Below, in pieces: positions 8,117 through 16,147 of a stretch of DNA of 38,052 nt. The notes beneath the pieces were generated by a model. It was not told the DNA's origin. It saw only the letters and a list, made by a program, of their open reading frames with translations, and made no database searches. Both the position numbers and the translations under genes were made by a program. Numbering within the stretch: the first letter of the stretch is position 1; each line of letters begins with the position of its first letter. Origin of the DNA: Cytophagales bacterium (lineage in GTDB: Bacteria; Bacteroidota; Bacteroidia; Cytophagales; Spirosomataceae); the NCBI GenBank assembly GCA_013298025.1, contig JAAFJE010000004.1, positions 242,528 through 280,579 of the forward strand. Direction: 5' to 3'.

Positions 8117-10828
8117 TTAAAACTTCACATTCAAGCTTGCTTGGAAAGTAGTACCCAACTGGCTGAATTGCGAACCATCGTAAGTTACATTTGAATAACG
8201 ACCGTTGAAAGTAATCAAATTGTATTCAGCCCAGTACTTAGCTGTAGGCACATTGTTGTTGGCATCGAAACGTGTGCGTTCGCCAGTACTTACGTTTACA
8301 AAATCCCATTTAGGTATTACGTTCAAGATATTGTTGGCATTCAAAGTGAACGTAACCGCCGAACTCAAAGGCAACGAAACCGAAAGGTCTGTCAATACAG
8401 CAGGAACAAATTCGGTATCGAGGTTGCTACCCAAACCACTTTGGTGGAAGCGTGTTGGACCAAACAACGTATTGTTCAAGTTGAAGTTGATACCATTTAA
8501 GGTATAATCTAAGCCAAGAATGAATTTGTATTTTGGACGAGAAGAGAACAACAAAGCGTCTTGTGTACGGTCAAATACCGACTTACCTGCGTCTGCGATT
8601 AATTTAGGATTGTTTACAGAAGTATATTTGTTTTCTAGCGTATAGTTACCAGCAAGGTTTACGTTCAATTTGCCATTACCTAGTGCAACATTACGTTGAG
8701 AAATCACAAAGTCAAGACCAGAAGTAGTCGTGTTCAACGCATTGGCAAAGAAACTTACCGCTACAATACCATTAGAGTTCAAGATTTTGTCTAAAGCCGT
8801 TGTACCTGATGCTGTACCTGAGATTTCAGAACCTAATACAATTCTGTCGTTTACATCAATTTTATAGTAGTCAACTGTAATGCTCAAATCTTTTGAAGGT
8901 TTGAACCCAATACCCAATGTTAAGTTAGTTGATTTTTCAGGTGTTAATTTTGGTACGCCCAAGGCAAAAGCTTGAGGACTCACGTTGTTTACGATACCTT
9001 TGGTTTGAATACCTTTGCCCGGTACAAAACTTGCTTGTGCCAATTGTTGATAAATTTGGTGCAACAATGGTGCTCTGAAACCCGTAGAGAATGAACCTCT
9101 AAGCGTAATTTTATCGTCGTTAAACTTGTAGCGTGAGCTAAGTTTATATACAGTAGCATTACCAAAGTCGCTATAGCGTTCAGTACGTAAGGTACCATTA
9201 ATCAAGAAATCTTTTGTAATGTCATAGCCCAAGTCGATATAACCACCAAAGTTGAAACGAGTATTTGAGCCTGCGTTGTTTGGCGTAATACCAGGGAACG
9301 AATCGGCACCTGTGCCTACATAAGAAGAGGTATCGCCGGCTGTTACAGTAAACGTTTCTGCTCTAAACTCCGAACCAAAAGCAAAGCTCAATTTGTCTGT
9401 CAATTGCTTTGAAACGTCGATGTTACCTACATTGTGTACAAATTCGTATCCGCCGGGCTTAAAGTAGATAGGTGAATTTTTACCCAAACTTCTATTTCTT
9501 GAATTTGATACTGTATAAACTTGTTTGTTTCCACCTGTTGTAAAGCTAAGGTCGGTCATCCAGCCATTTTTGGTTGTTTTCAAGCCGATTGTACCATTGT
9601 AGTCGTTCAAATCACCTTGGAAAGTTGGCACATAACCCATATATGTCTGACCAGCAGGCGTAAGCAAACCATCGTCTGTTGTGCGCCAGTATGGAGTACG
9701 ATAGTTGGCAAAGCTGTTTACTTTTTTGTACACATACGCTGCATTGAAATAAAGTTGCGAATATTCGCCTACAGGGAAACCTGCGTTAATCAAGAATTTA
9801 GCGGCGGTATTTTCAGGCTGACCGTTGATGTTGCCTGCATCTGGTTTTTGAGCCAAGAAACTTTTTACCGTTGCCAATGGTGCTCCAAAGCCTAGGTCTC
9901 CATCGGCTTCAGCTTCGGCACTTACTAAACCCGGACGGTTTGCCAAGGCTGTACGAGTAAATTCTACCGTGTAGTTTACGTATCCTTTTTCTCCAAAACT
10001 AGCACCGTTGTTTACCGCAAACGAAATATGTTGGCCATCGCCTTTGTGTGTAATTCCTGTATTGAGTGTAGCCGAACCGTATTCAAATTTATCTTTCAAA
10101 ATGATGTTCATTACCCCTGCAATAGCATCAGAACCATACTGTGCAGAAGCACCATCACGCAAGATTTCAACACGTTTGATGGCTTGTTGTGGAATAGCCG
10201 AAATATCAGCCCCACTTTCTCCACGGCCCGGCGATGTTTGAATGTACATCAACGAGCTGGTATTTTTACGCTTACCATTAATCAAAATCAAGGTACGGCT
10301 AGGGCCCATGTTACGAATTTCGTAGGGGTCTAGCAACGACGTAGCATCGTTTACAGGCGTGTTTACCGTGTTGAAAGAAGGAACTCTGTATTGAAGAGCC
10401 TTATCGAAAGAAGTTTGTCCTGTGGACTTCAATTCTTGTGCTGATAAAATATCAATAGGTAAAGGAGTATCTGTAATAGTACGTTGCGACGAACGGCTAC
10501 CTACTACTACTACTTCGCTTAGTTGGTCTGATGAAGCATCAAGCGATACGTTTTCTACCACATCGCTGCTGGCAATAGTGATGGTTTTTTCTACAGAAGC
10601 ATAACCTACAAACGAATAGCGAACCTGAAACGTACCTTTGCCTAATTTTAGTAAATACTCACCGCCAGCACCCGTTGCTGTACCTTGGGTTTTACCCACA
10701 ACAGCCACCGTAACGCCTTGCATAGGGGCATTGGTTTTAGCGTCTTTCACTACGCCTTTCAAGGTTTGTGCCATGCTTGTTACTGTCATGAAAAGACAAG
10801 CTACAAATAATAGAAGTTGTTTGCTCAT
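8117..10828 (-). CDS. TonB-dependent outer-membrane receptor
   Basis: A 903-aa TonB-gated beta-barrel that imports a bulky ligand across the outer membrane. Residues 1-20 are a signal peptide (MSKQLLLFVACLFMTVTSMAQ). A carboxypeptidase-regulatory-like beta-sandwich follows, about 22-107 (LKGVVKDAKTNAPMQGVTV). The SEVVVVGSRSSQRT segment precedes the plug, about 120-245, which contains the hallmark VEILRDGASAQYGSDAIAGV. The barrel fills the rest, with FRAPLLHQIYQQ and a final ASLNVKF ending in Phe. It lacks a SusD neighbour and is closer in size to vitamin/siderophore/peptide receptors than to SusC, so a polysaccharide locus is unlikely. The ligand is unknown. Confidence 0.93.
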   Translation of the reverse strand: MSKQLLLFVACLFMTVTSMAQTLKGVVKDAKTNAPMQGVTVAVVGKTQGTATGAGGEYLLKLGKGTFQVRYSFVGYASVEKTITIASSDVVENVSLDASSDQLSEVVVVGSRSSQRTITDTPLPIDILSAQELKSTGQTSFDKALQYRVPSFNTVNTPVNDATSLLDPYEIRNMGPSRTLILINGKRKNTSSLMYIQTSPGRGESGADISAIPQQAIKRVEILRDGASAQYGSDAIAGVMNIILKDKFEYGSATLNTGITHKGDGQHISFAVNNGASFGEKGYVNYTVEFTRTALANRPGLVSAEAEADGDLGFGAPLATVKSFLAQKPDAGNINGQPENTAAKFLINAGFPVGEYSQLYFNAAYVYKKVNSFANYRTPYWRTTDDGLLTPAGQTYMGYVPTFQGDLNDYNGTIGLKTTKNGWMTDLSFTTGGNKQVYTVSNSRNRSLGKNSPIYFKPGGYEFVHNVGNIDVSKQLTDKLSFAFGSEFRAETFTVTAGDTSSYVGTGADSFPGITPNNAGSNTRFNFGGYIDLGYDITKDFLINGTLRTERYSDFGNATVYKLSSRYKFNDDKITLRGSFSTGFRAPLLHQIYQQLAQASFVPGKGIQTKGIVNNVSPQAFALGVPKLTPEKSTNLTLGIGFKPSKDLSITVDYYKIDVNDRIVLGSEISGTASGTTALDKILNSNGIVAVSFFANALNTTTSGLDFVISQRNVALGNGKLNVNLAGNYTLENKYTSVNNPKLIADAGKSVFDRTQDALLFSSRPKYKFILGLDYTLNGINFNLNNTLFGPTRFHQSGLGSNLDTEFVPAVLTDLSVSLPLSSAVTFTLNANNILNVIPKWDFVNVSTGERTRFDANNNVPTAKYWAEYNLITFNGRYSNVTYDGSQFSQLGTTFQASLNVKF

Positions 10829-11664
10829 AAAATGTAATAGTTTAATTGATTATAATTGATTGATACAAAATTTCAGCAAAATATAGTTTAATATATCAGC
10901 ATAGCTTAATCGTATGGGCTACAAGGTATTTCACTATCAATAGTACTTTTTTGTGTAAAGTATTGATAATAAAAAACTTATAATCTCTAATGAATGCTAT
11001 TAGGAGGATTGTCGAACAAGTGCTTGCTGGACAAGGTGTTGCCCAACAAAAAAGTATTGATACGATTGAAAAATGGAAGAAACGGTTTGTATGTACGTTT
11101 GTAGTAAAAAAAGGATATTGATAGATATGTAGGTGCGTTGCAGGGGATTATTTGCGTATCGAGGTGCGTTAATCGCCTGCGGGACGACCGCCCACTGAAA
11201 AGTATAATAGTATCGTTGTGAAGTTGATAAATTTAAAAACATATAATTGTAAAGTTTAATTTAGAAAAGGGTACTTCTGCGTCGCTTTTAAGAAAAAATA
11301 CTGACATTTCTGTAAGTATTTATACTTTAACGATTTTTATTTATCAATTGGTAATTATATTCAAATACTAAGTTAATAGTTTGTTAACATAAATTACAAA
11401 ATAAATTATAATTTGTTTGAGCTAATGCCAAAAAAAATATGCCAATACTCAAAAAAAACAAAATAATCTAACTTTATAACAGGTTAGTACAATAGCAAAA
11501 TAAAATATTTTGAAGGTTTTAGATTTTTAAGAAATAAATATTGGAAAATTAATTTTTTAGGGTAATTTTATTTTGATATAAGGCAATAAGTCAGAATATA
11601 TAAGCATTTATACTTAAAGCTATTTTTTGCGAAATCAATCTTTTAACAAAACTATCTTGAATCT
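10829..11664. other. 836-bp AT-rich gene-free region between divergent genes
   Basis: No gene supported. It should hold the promoters of the receptor (minus) and the alpha-E gene (plus). A hairpin-like pair TATCAATA (10936-10943) with TATTGATA near 10961 lies on the receptor side. A GC-richer patch (about 11030-11220) carries the 9-mer AGGTGCGTT twice (11131-11139 and 11162-11170) and may be the remnant of a dispersed intergenic repeat. The last 400 bp are extremely AT-rich. I looked for a remnant of an ATP-grasp gene in this region and saw none. Confidence 0.55.
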
Positions 11665-12633
11665 ATGCTGAGTAGAGTTGCAAATTCAATCTATTGGATG
11701 AATCGGTATATTGAGCGTGCCGATAATTACGCCCGTTTTATTTCAGTAAACTTCAACTTGGCCTTGGATTTGCCCCCTAATGTTCCTGAGCAATGGGAGC
11801 CGCTTATTATCGCTACCGCCGACCATTACAATTTTCATGAGCATTATGAAGAAGCGAACAGAGAAGACATTTTGTACTTCATGACCTTCGATGTACGCAA
11901 CCCCAATTCTATTTTGTCTTGCCTACTCAATGCCCGTGAAAACGCTCGTACCATCCGTGAAAGTATTTCTAAAGAAATGTGGGAATACGTCAATCAGATT
12001 TATTGGACGGTAAAAGACGCTGCCCAAAGCAGCCGCTCATGGGAATTGGCCGAGTATCAAGGCTTCCTCGAAAACATCAAAACGGGTAGCCAGTTGTTTT
12101 ATGGTATCGTCGATTCTACCATTACAAGAGGCGAAGGCTGGCATTTTGGGCGTTTGGGGCGTTTGCTCGAACGTGCCGACAAAACGACTCGTTTTCTCGA
12201 TGTAAAATATTTTACGTTGTTGCCTAACATCGAATCTATTGGCTCGCCCTTAGACTTGCTGTTGTGGTCGGCGGTGTTGCGGTCTGTGAGTGCCTACAAT
12301 ATGTTTAAGCAACAATATCCTGTGATGAATCCTACTTGTATTGTAGAGTTTTTGTTGCTTGATAAAAAGTTTCCTCGCTCGGTGATGCACTGCTTGCGTC
12401 AGGCCGAAATTTCTTTATACGAAATTTCAGGTACAGCTATTACCAATAGCTACTCGAACGACGCCGAAAAAGCACTAAGTAAACTTCGCTCGGAGGTAGA
12501 ATTTACAGAAAGAGACGATATTTTTGAAAAAGGCTTACATCAATACCTCGATTCTTTCCAAATCAAAAACAATGGTGTCGGAACGGCAATTTCTGAAACA
12601 TATTTCGACCTAAAACCAGTTCTTAGCGAATAA
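11665..12633 (+). CDS. Alpha-E domain protein (DUF403)
   Basis: An all-helical alpha-E protein, normally encoded beside a circularly permuted ATP-grasp ligase, a transglutaminase and often Anbu, in systems predicted to make or modify peptide tags. Signature segments are the N-terminal MLSRVANSIYWMNRYIERAD, then LSCLLNARENARTIRESIS, MWEYVNQIYW, GWHFGRLGRLLERADKTTRFLD, and LWSAVLRSVSAYNMF. Length 322 aa is normal. The usual upstream ATP-grasp gene is missing; the preceding 836 bp is gene-free. It is followed 183 bp later by Anbu, which has its own promoter, so the two need not be co-transcribed. The biochemical role of alpha-E is not established. Confidence 0.92.
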   Translation: MLSRVANSIYWMNRYIERADNYARFISVNFNLALDLPPNVPEQWEPLIIATADHYNFHEHYEEANREDILYFMTFDVRNPNSILSCLLNARENARTIRESISKEMWEYVNQIYWTVKDAAQSSRSWELAEYQGFLENIKTGSQLFYGIVDSTITRGEGWHFGRLGRLLERADKTTRFLDVKYFTLLPNIESIGSPLDLLLWSAVLRSVSAYNMFKQQYPVMNPTCIVEFLLLDKKFPRSVMHCLRQAEISLYEISGTAITNSYSNDAEKALSKLRSEVEFTERDDIFEKGLHQYLDSFQIKNNGVGTAISETYFDLKPVLSE

Positions 12634-12670
12634 TATACTTATTATCATAGTAGTTAGTGCTTAGATTCTG

Positions 12671-12678
12671 TATCTTTG
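12671..12678 (+). promoter_or_regulatory. -7 element TATCTTTG for the Anbu leader
   Basis: Perfect TAnnTTTG match in the spacer between alpha-E and Anbu. A start about 6 nt downstream would place the 5' end of the RNA at the first leader hairpin. No good -33 TTG is visible. Confidence 0.55.
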
Positions 12679-12680
12679 CA

Positions 12681-12817
12681 CAGCAATTGAGGCTGTGTAT
12701 GAGCAGATAAACACTCAGCCTCAATCGCTGTAATCAAGGGCATGGCTGATGAATCGCCACATCAATCATGCTCTTGATTGCTTATTACCTATGAAAGAAT
12801 CAAAATTTTTCAGATAA
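12681..12817 (+). promoter_or_regulatory. Structured Anbu leader: two long hairpins plus an 8-codon upstream frame
   Basis: Hairpin 1 (12681-12730) pairs CAGCaATTGAGGCTG with CAGCCTCAATcGCTG with one internal mismatch. Hairpin 2 (12732-12779) pairs AATCAAGGGCATGGCTGATG with CATCAATCATGCTCTTGATT using several G-U pairs. After them, ATG at 12791 opens an 8-codon frame (MKESKFFR) whose TAA overlaps the Anbu ATG as TAATG at 12815-12819, a layout typical of translational coupling. Neither hairpin is followed by a U run, so they do not look like terminators. A separate small RNA remains possible. Confidence 0.55.
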
Positions 12818-13548
12818 TGACATATTGCTTAGGAATTAAAGTTCGAGGTGGACTCGTGGCTATTGCCGATACTCGTATCACAGCAGGTACAGAAGTATAT
12901 TCAAACAAAAAAGTATCTGTACACGAGGTTGGAAAACATTCGTTGTTTATTATGACAGCAGGCTTGCGTTCGGTGCGTGACAAATCTATTACATATTTCA
13001 ATCGCCTAACCGAAGACCAAGGCGTTACTTTCGATTATATGTATGAGGCCGTCAATGCGTTTGGCGATATGCTCAGAAAAGTAGCGAAAGAAGACAAAGA
13101 AATGCTCAAATCGGAAGGCTACAATTTTAATCTTCACTCGATTATTGGTGGACAAATGCCCAAAGATGAAGAGCATAAATTATATTTGATTTTTCCAGAA
13201 GGTAATTGGATTGAAATTAACGAGGGCCTGAAATATCAAATTATCGGCAATTCCAACTACGGAAAACCACTGCTCAATCGCCATTTGCAATATGAAATGA
13301 GTATCGAAGAAGCCCTTAAATTAGGTTTCCTTTCGTTCGATGCTACGCAAATAAGTGCCAGCGATGTTGATTATCCTATTGATGTGATTGTGTATCAGAA
13401 AAATAGCTTTCATTTGATTGAACACCGTTTAGAAAAAAGCGAAATGGATATTGTAACAAACAAATGGAATGAGCTATTGCGAGATTCTGTTACGGTATTG
13501 CCAGACCAATGGATTCAAGATATTCTTGAAAAGTCTGTTTTAGCCTAG
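12817..13548 (+). CDS. anbu: Anbu proteasome-like peptidase
   Basis: A 243-aa Ntn-hydrolase of the Anbu (ancestral beta-subunit / proteasome-type protease, COG3484) family, an HslV and proteasome relative that assembles into ring or spiral particles in the cytoplasm. The ATG at 12817 gives MTYCLGIKVRGGLVAIADTR. Removing Met exposes the catalytic Thr1; Asp17 (AIAD) is in the proteasome position and the Lys30-Lys31 pair fits the active-site lysine. The upstream TTG opening at 12778 would bury Thr1 and is rejected. Later segments SIIGGQM, YQIIGNSNYGKPLLNRH and the PIDVIVYQ strand match the family. It has its own promoter and leader and a strong terminator at 13603-13646. Confidence 0.9.
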   Translation: MTYCLGIKVRGGLVAIADTRITAGTEVYSNKKVSVHEVGKHSLFIMTAGLRSVRDKSITYFNRLTEDQGVTFDYMYEAVNAFGDMLRKVAKEDKEMLKSEGYNFNLHSIIGGQMPKDEEHKLYLIFPEGNWIEINEGLKYQIIGNSNYGKPLLNRHLQYEMSIEEALKLGFLSFDATQISASDVDYPIDVIVYQKNSFHLIEHRLEKSEMDIVTNKWNELLRDSVTVLPDQWIQDILEKSVLA

Positions 13549-13602
13549 CAAAACACATCATTTTATGACTAAAGCCTAATTTACAATAACCTTTTTTAAC
13601 TT

Positions 13603-13646
13603 GAAAACACTTGAAAATGTAGCTCATTTTCAAGTGTTTTCTTTTT
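13603..13646 (+). terminator. Strong intrinsic terminator after Anbu
   Basis: Perfect 17-bp stem GAAAACACTTGAAAATG / CATTTTCAAGTGTTTTC, 5-nt loop, then TTTTT. It separates Anbu from the transglutaminase-like gene, implying that the latter has its own promoter or depends on read-through. Confidence 0.9.
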
Positions 13647-13685
13647 AGTAATATCCTTCATCATCTTATTTCAGACCATTAAATT

Positions 13686-14543
13686 ATGAATATAACGCTT
13701 ATCCATTCATTACACTACCATTATTCTGCCGAAGTTTGGCTAGAACCACACCAGATTTACTTGCATCCAAAGCCTTCTGCTGTGGTAAAAGTTAATGATT
13801 TTCAATTACAAATAAATCCTCAACCTGATTTTATCGCAACTAATACCGATTGGGCTGACAACGTGCAATATATTGCTTTTTTTACCAAAACGTGTCGAGA
13901 ACTTTCTATACAAACCCAAACAGCCATTGAGGTTGCACCATACAATCCCTATTCTTTCCTCTATTTTCCTTTTGAAACCAGCAAATTACCTTTTTTGTAT
14001 CCGCAAGAACTACAAGCGTCGTTGCAACCCTATTTAGTTCGACAAGAAATAACAACGCTTATCGACCAAACGGCTCGGCATTTGGCCGCTGCCGCCAATT
14101 GGAATACCAATGTGTTTTTGTCGGAAGTCAATACTTTTGTACACGAACTCACCCAAGATGAAACGGGCAGTACAGCACCTCAACACCCCGAAGTGACGCT
14201 TATTAAACGCAAAGGCAACAACAACGACCTCGTGGCTTTATTTGTGGCCTTGTGTAGGGCTATGGGCATAGCCGCCCGCTTTGTCAATGGTTATTATATC
14301 CAAGACCTAGCCACAGCTAAAGTCAATTTTCATACTTGGGTACAAGTGTATTTACCCGGTGGCGGTTGGCGAGGCTACGATGCCCTGCATCATTGCTTGG
14401 CTTCGAATATGCATATTACACTCCAAACTACCCAGCATGGTCAGTATCTTATTCCTATCAAAGGATTCTTTCGAGGAAAAGCCCAAAGTACCTTGCATAC
14501 GAGTATTGAAATGCGGGTAGATGATAAAAAAGTATATGGGTAA
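13686..14543 (+). CDS. Transglutaminase-like protein lacking the catalytic cysteine
   Basis: 285 aa with the bacterial transglutaminase-like layout: an N-terminal beta domain (about 1-110, starting MNITLIHSLHYHYSAEVWLEP) and a transglutaminase core. In the core, the expected G-x-C-x-D nucleophile motif reads G177-N-N-N-D181, so the Cys position is Asn179. The His (NFHTWVQVYL, H216) and Asp (GWRGYDAL, D232) of the triad are present, as is the helix ALFVALCRAMGIAARFVNGY after the nucleophile. A Cys at 190 in that helix is not in the nucleophile position. It is predicted inactive as a protease or transglutaminase and may be a scaffold. Context with alpha-E and Anbu matches the known neighbourhood. 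Confidence 0.85.
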   Translation: MNITLIHSLHYHYSAEVWLEPHQIYLHPKPSAVVKVNDFQLQINPQPDFIATNTDWADNVQYIAFFTKTCRELSIQTQTAIEVAPYNPYSFLYFPFETSKLPFLYPQELQASLQPYLVRQEITTLIDQTARHLAAAANWNTNVFLSEVNTFVHELTQDETGSTAPQHPEVTLIKRKGNNNDLVALFVALCRAMGIAARFVNGYYIQDLATAKVNFHTWVQVYLPGGGWRGYDALHHCLASNMHITLQTTQHGQYLIPIKGFFRGKAQSTLHTSIEMRVDDKKVYG

Positions 14544-14595
14544 AAAAATAGCGATGAAACACCTAACGTTTCATCGCTATTTTTTTACCCATATA
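14533..14595. terminator. 28-bp perfect bidirectional hairpin overlapping a stop codon
   Basis: The arms 14533-14560 and 14568-14595 are perfectly complementary over 28 bp around a 7-nt loop, with A7 and T7 tracts inside the stem. The left arm contains the last codons and the TAA (14541-14543) of the transglutaminase-like gene. The right arm ends just before the convergent gene's stop. It should terminate transcription in both directions. Confidence 0.9.
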
Positions 14596-14598
14596 TCA

Positions 14599-15315
14599 TC
14601 ACTTCTGCGTAACACCGTGACAAACTGGAATAGCCTGCTGTGTTGTTGTGGTATCGAACTTAGGACTCACATAAGGAATGCCTAAGTTTAAGCCCCGAAC
14701 GATAAAAAACAAAGCCAATAAAAACGAATACACAGGCACTACTTTTTGAAATTTAAGCCGAAAAGAATGTTTAATAAGCTTCGGCAACATTCCTACCAGC
14801 CACAAAGCCGGTGCCGTACCAAGTCCGAAAGCAAGCATATACCAAGCACCATGCCAAGGCGTAAACGTAGCCGTAGCACCAGCCAAGGCCAAATACAAAA
14901 TACCACAAGGCAACAAACCGTTGAAAAAGCCTAACACACCAAATCCGAGCCAAGATTTATGATGAATAAACTTCCCCATCCACATTTTCACCTGCCCAAT
15001 TCCTCGTTGTAGCCACGCCAGCGAAACAGCGTGATTAAAAAACAACAAGGCAAACATCGCCAGTCCAATCACAATAGAAAGCCATTGTTGAAAGCCCGCC
15101 CACTGAAGCCCAAGCCCAAAATACCCAAAGGCATAGCCCAAACTCATGTACGCCCCCAAACGCCCCAAGGTATAAATCAGTCTGGCCAATAACGCCTGCC
15201 AAGTCGAAAGTCCTCCTACAGGCAAGGCCATTGCTATAGGGCCACACATCCCTACACAGTGTAAACTTCCCACCAAGCCAGTGGCAAAGGCTACATACAA
15301 CAACGCCGCTTCCAT
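14599..15315 (-). CDS. SafE/TauE-like membrane protein (COG2836, cbb3-assembly-linked)
   Basis: A polytopic inner-membrane protein with about six helices, of the COG2836 group named sulfite exporter TauE/SafE or DsbD-like. The N-terminal half carries FATGLVGSLHCVGMCGPIAMAL, and the second repeat carries VLGFFNGLLPCGILYLALAGA, the paired Cys-containing signatures of the family. In Bacteroidota this gene usually closes the cbb3 cytochrome oxidase cluster after ccoG and fixH, and a role in copper or thiol handling during oxidase assembly is inferred. Here it follows fixH with a 2-bp gap, but ccoN/O/P/G are not in the window. Length 238 aa is normal. Confidence 0.88.
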   Translation of the reverse strand: MEAALLYVAFATGLVGSLHCVGMCGPIAMALPVGGLSTWQALLARLIYTLGRLGAYMSLGYAFGYFGLGLQWAGFQQWLSIVIGLAMFALLFFNHAVSLAWLQRGIGQVKMWMGKFIHHKSWLGFGVLGFFNGLLPCGILYLALAGATATFTPWHGAWYMLAFGLGTAPALWLVGMLPKLIKHSFRLKFQKVVPVYSFLLALFFIVRGLNLGIPYVSPKFDTTTTQQAIPVCHGVTQK

Positions 15316-15317
15316 TG

Positions 15318-15770
15318 CTAATTAATCATAATTTCATCCTCTAAATAGTACTCGTCACGTCCGTCTGTCCAAGTTGCCTGCACACGCCACAAACCTTTGG
15401 GAAGTTTGTCTGTGGGGATTTTCAATAATGAATTACTTTGTGCAGCAACTGGAATCGTAAAATCTAAATTTTTGTCGGAAGGACGAAAAAAAGTCACTTC
15501 CCCCTTCTTGATATACGTCGGAAGGGCAATTCTCACAGTGTGTTCGGTTGCCGAATAGGTCATAATATTTTTAGGGTTAAATCGTGAGGTATTTTTGATT
15601 TTTTCAATCTGTTGCTGATACGCCTCTTCTCGTTGGTAATAATCTTCTGCCACTAAATCTACTTTTTGGGCTGTCATTCTATACACCATTGTACCAATAA
15701 AACCTGCAAAGAGAATAAAGGTTAGCACAATTGCATTTCCCCAATTCCATGTTTTCGTTTGTGTTGCCAT
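15318..15770 (-). CDS. fixH: FixH family protein
   Basis: 150 aa with one N-terminal transmembrane helix (WGNAIVLTFILFAGFIGTMVY) and a periplasmic domain of beta-sandwich type. The YYQREEAYQQQIEKIKN segment just after the helix, and the C-terminal LPKGLWRVQATWTDGRDEYYLE, are typical FixH features (FixH is needed for cbb3 oxidase assembly, probably copper insertion). It forms a two-gene unit with the downstream SafE-like gene and has a TACTTTTG -7 element at 15791-15798. The oxidase genes themselves must lie elsewhere or be absent. Confidence 0.87.
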   Translation of the reverse strand: MATQTKTWNWGNAIVLTFILFAGFIGTMVYRMTAQKVDLVAEDYYQREEAYQQQIEKIKNTSRFNPKNIMTYSATEHTVRIALPTYIKKGEVTFFRPSDKNLDFTIPVAAQSNSLLKIPTDKLPKGLWRVQATWTDGRDEYYLEDEIMIN

Positions 15771-15790
15771 AACAAATGTGTTTTTATACT

Positions 15791-15798
15791 CAAAAGTA
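15791..15798 (-). promoter_or_regulatory. -7 element TACTTTTG for fixH-safE
   Basis: Minus-strand TAnnTTTG match 20 nt upstream of the fixH start. A TTG occurs upstream at a slightly short spacing (about 16). It supports independent transcription of the fixH/safE pair. Confidence 0.5.
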
Positions 15799-16147
15799 CA
15801 GTACTCCAGCAGGCCAATACATGAGTAATGTTAGCACAAACAATGATTATAATTGGATTTTTTTGGAAGATTCGTAATCAGACGATTGAATATACGTTCG
15901 ATTTATTAGAAATACAAAACTATATATGTTTTTTTTACAATTATTTTTTATTAGCACTATTTTTAGGCACTCGTCCTTGAAAAAATGCAAAAAATAAATC
16001 TGAATGATTGTTAATATTCGAGATAAAACCTCCTAGCTACACTTTACTATGGTTTTAATTCTTAATGTAGCTCTTGATTAGATACAACAATAAACCTTTT
16101 CAAGGTAGTACTTATCGAAATGACCGTTGCATTTTTTTAATACTTCC
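15799..16147. other. AT-rich spacer downstream of the PAP2 gene
   Basis: About 350 bp with no supported gene. A 7-bp inverted repeat AGCTACA / TGTAGCT (about 16034-16071) is the only structure noticed. It could be a weak hairpin or a regulatory site and is not followed by a clear U run. Confidence 0.45.

Noticed and set aside
8117..10828. Polysaccharide utilisation locus (SusC/D)
   Set aside because: No SusD, glycoside hydrolase or hybrid sensor nearby, and the receptor is smaller than typical SusC.
11000..11242. 80-codon minus-strand frame upstream of the alpha-E gene
   Set aside because: Low-complexity translation of an AT-rich spacer with a repeat-like patch; no domain or start context.
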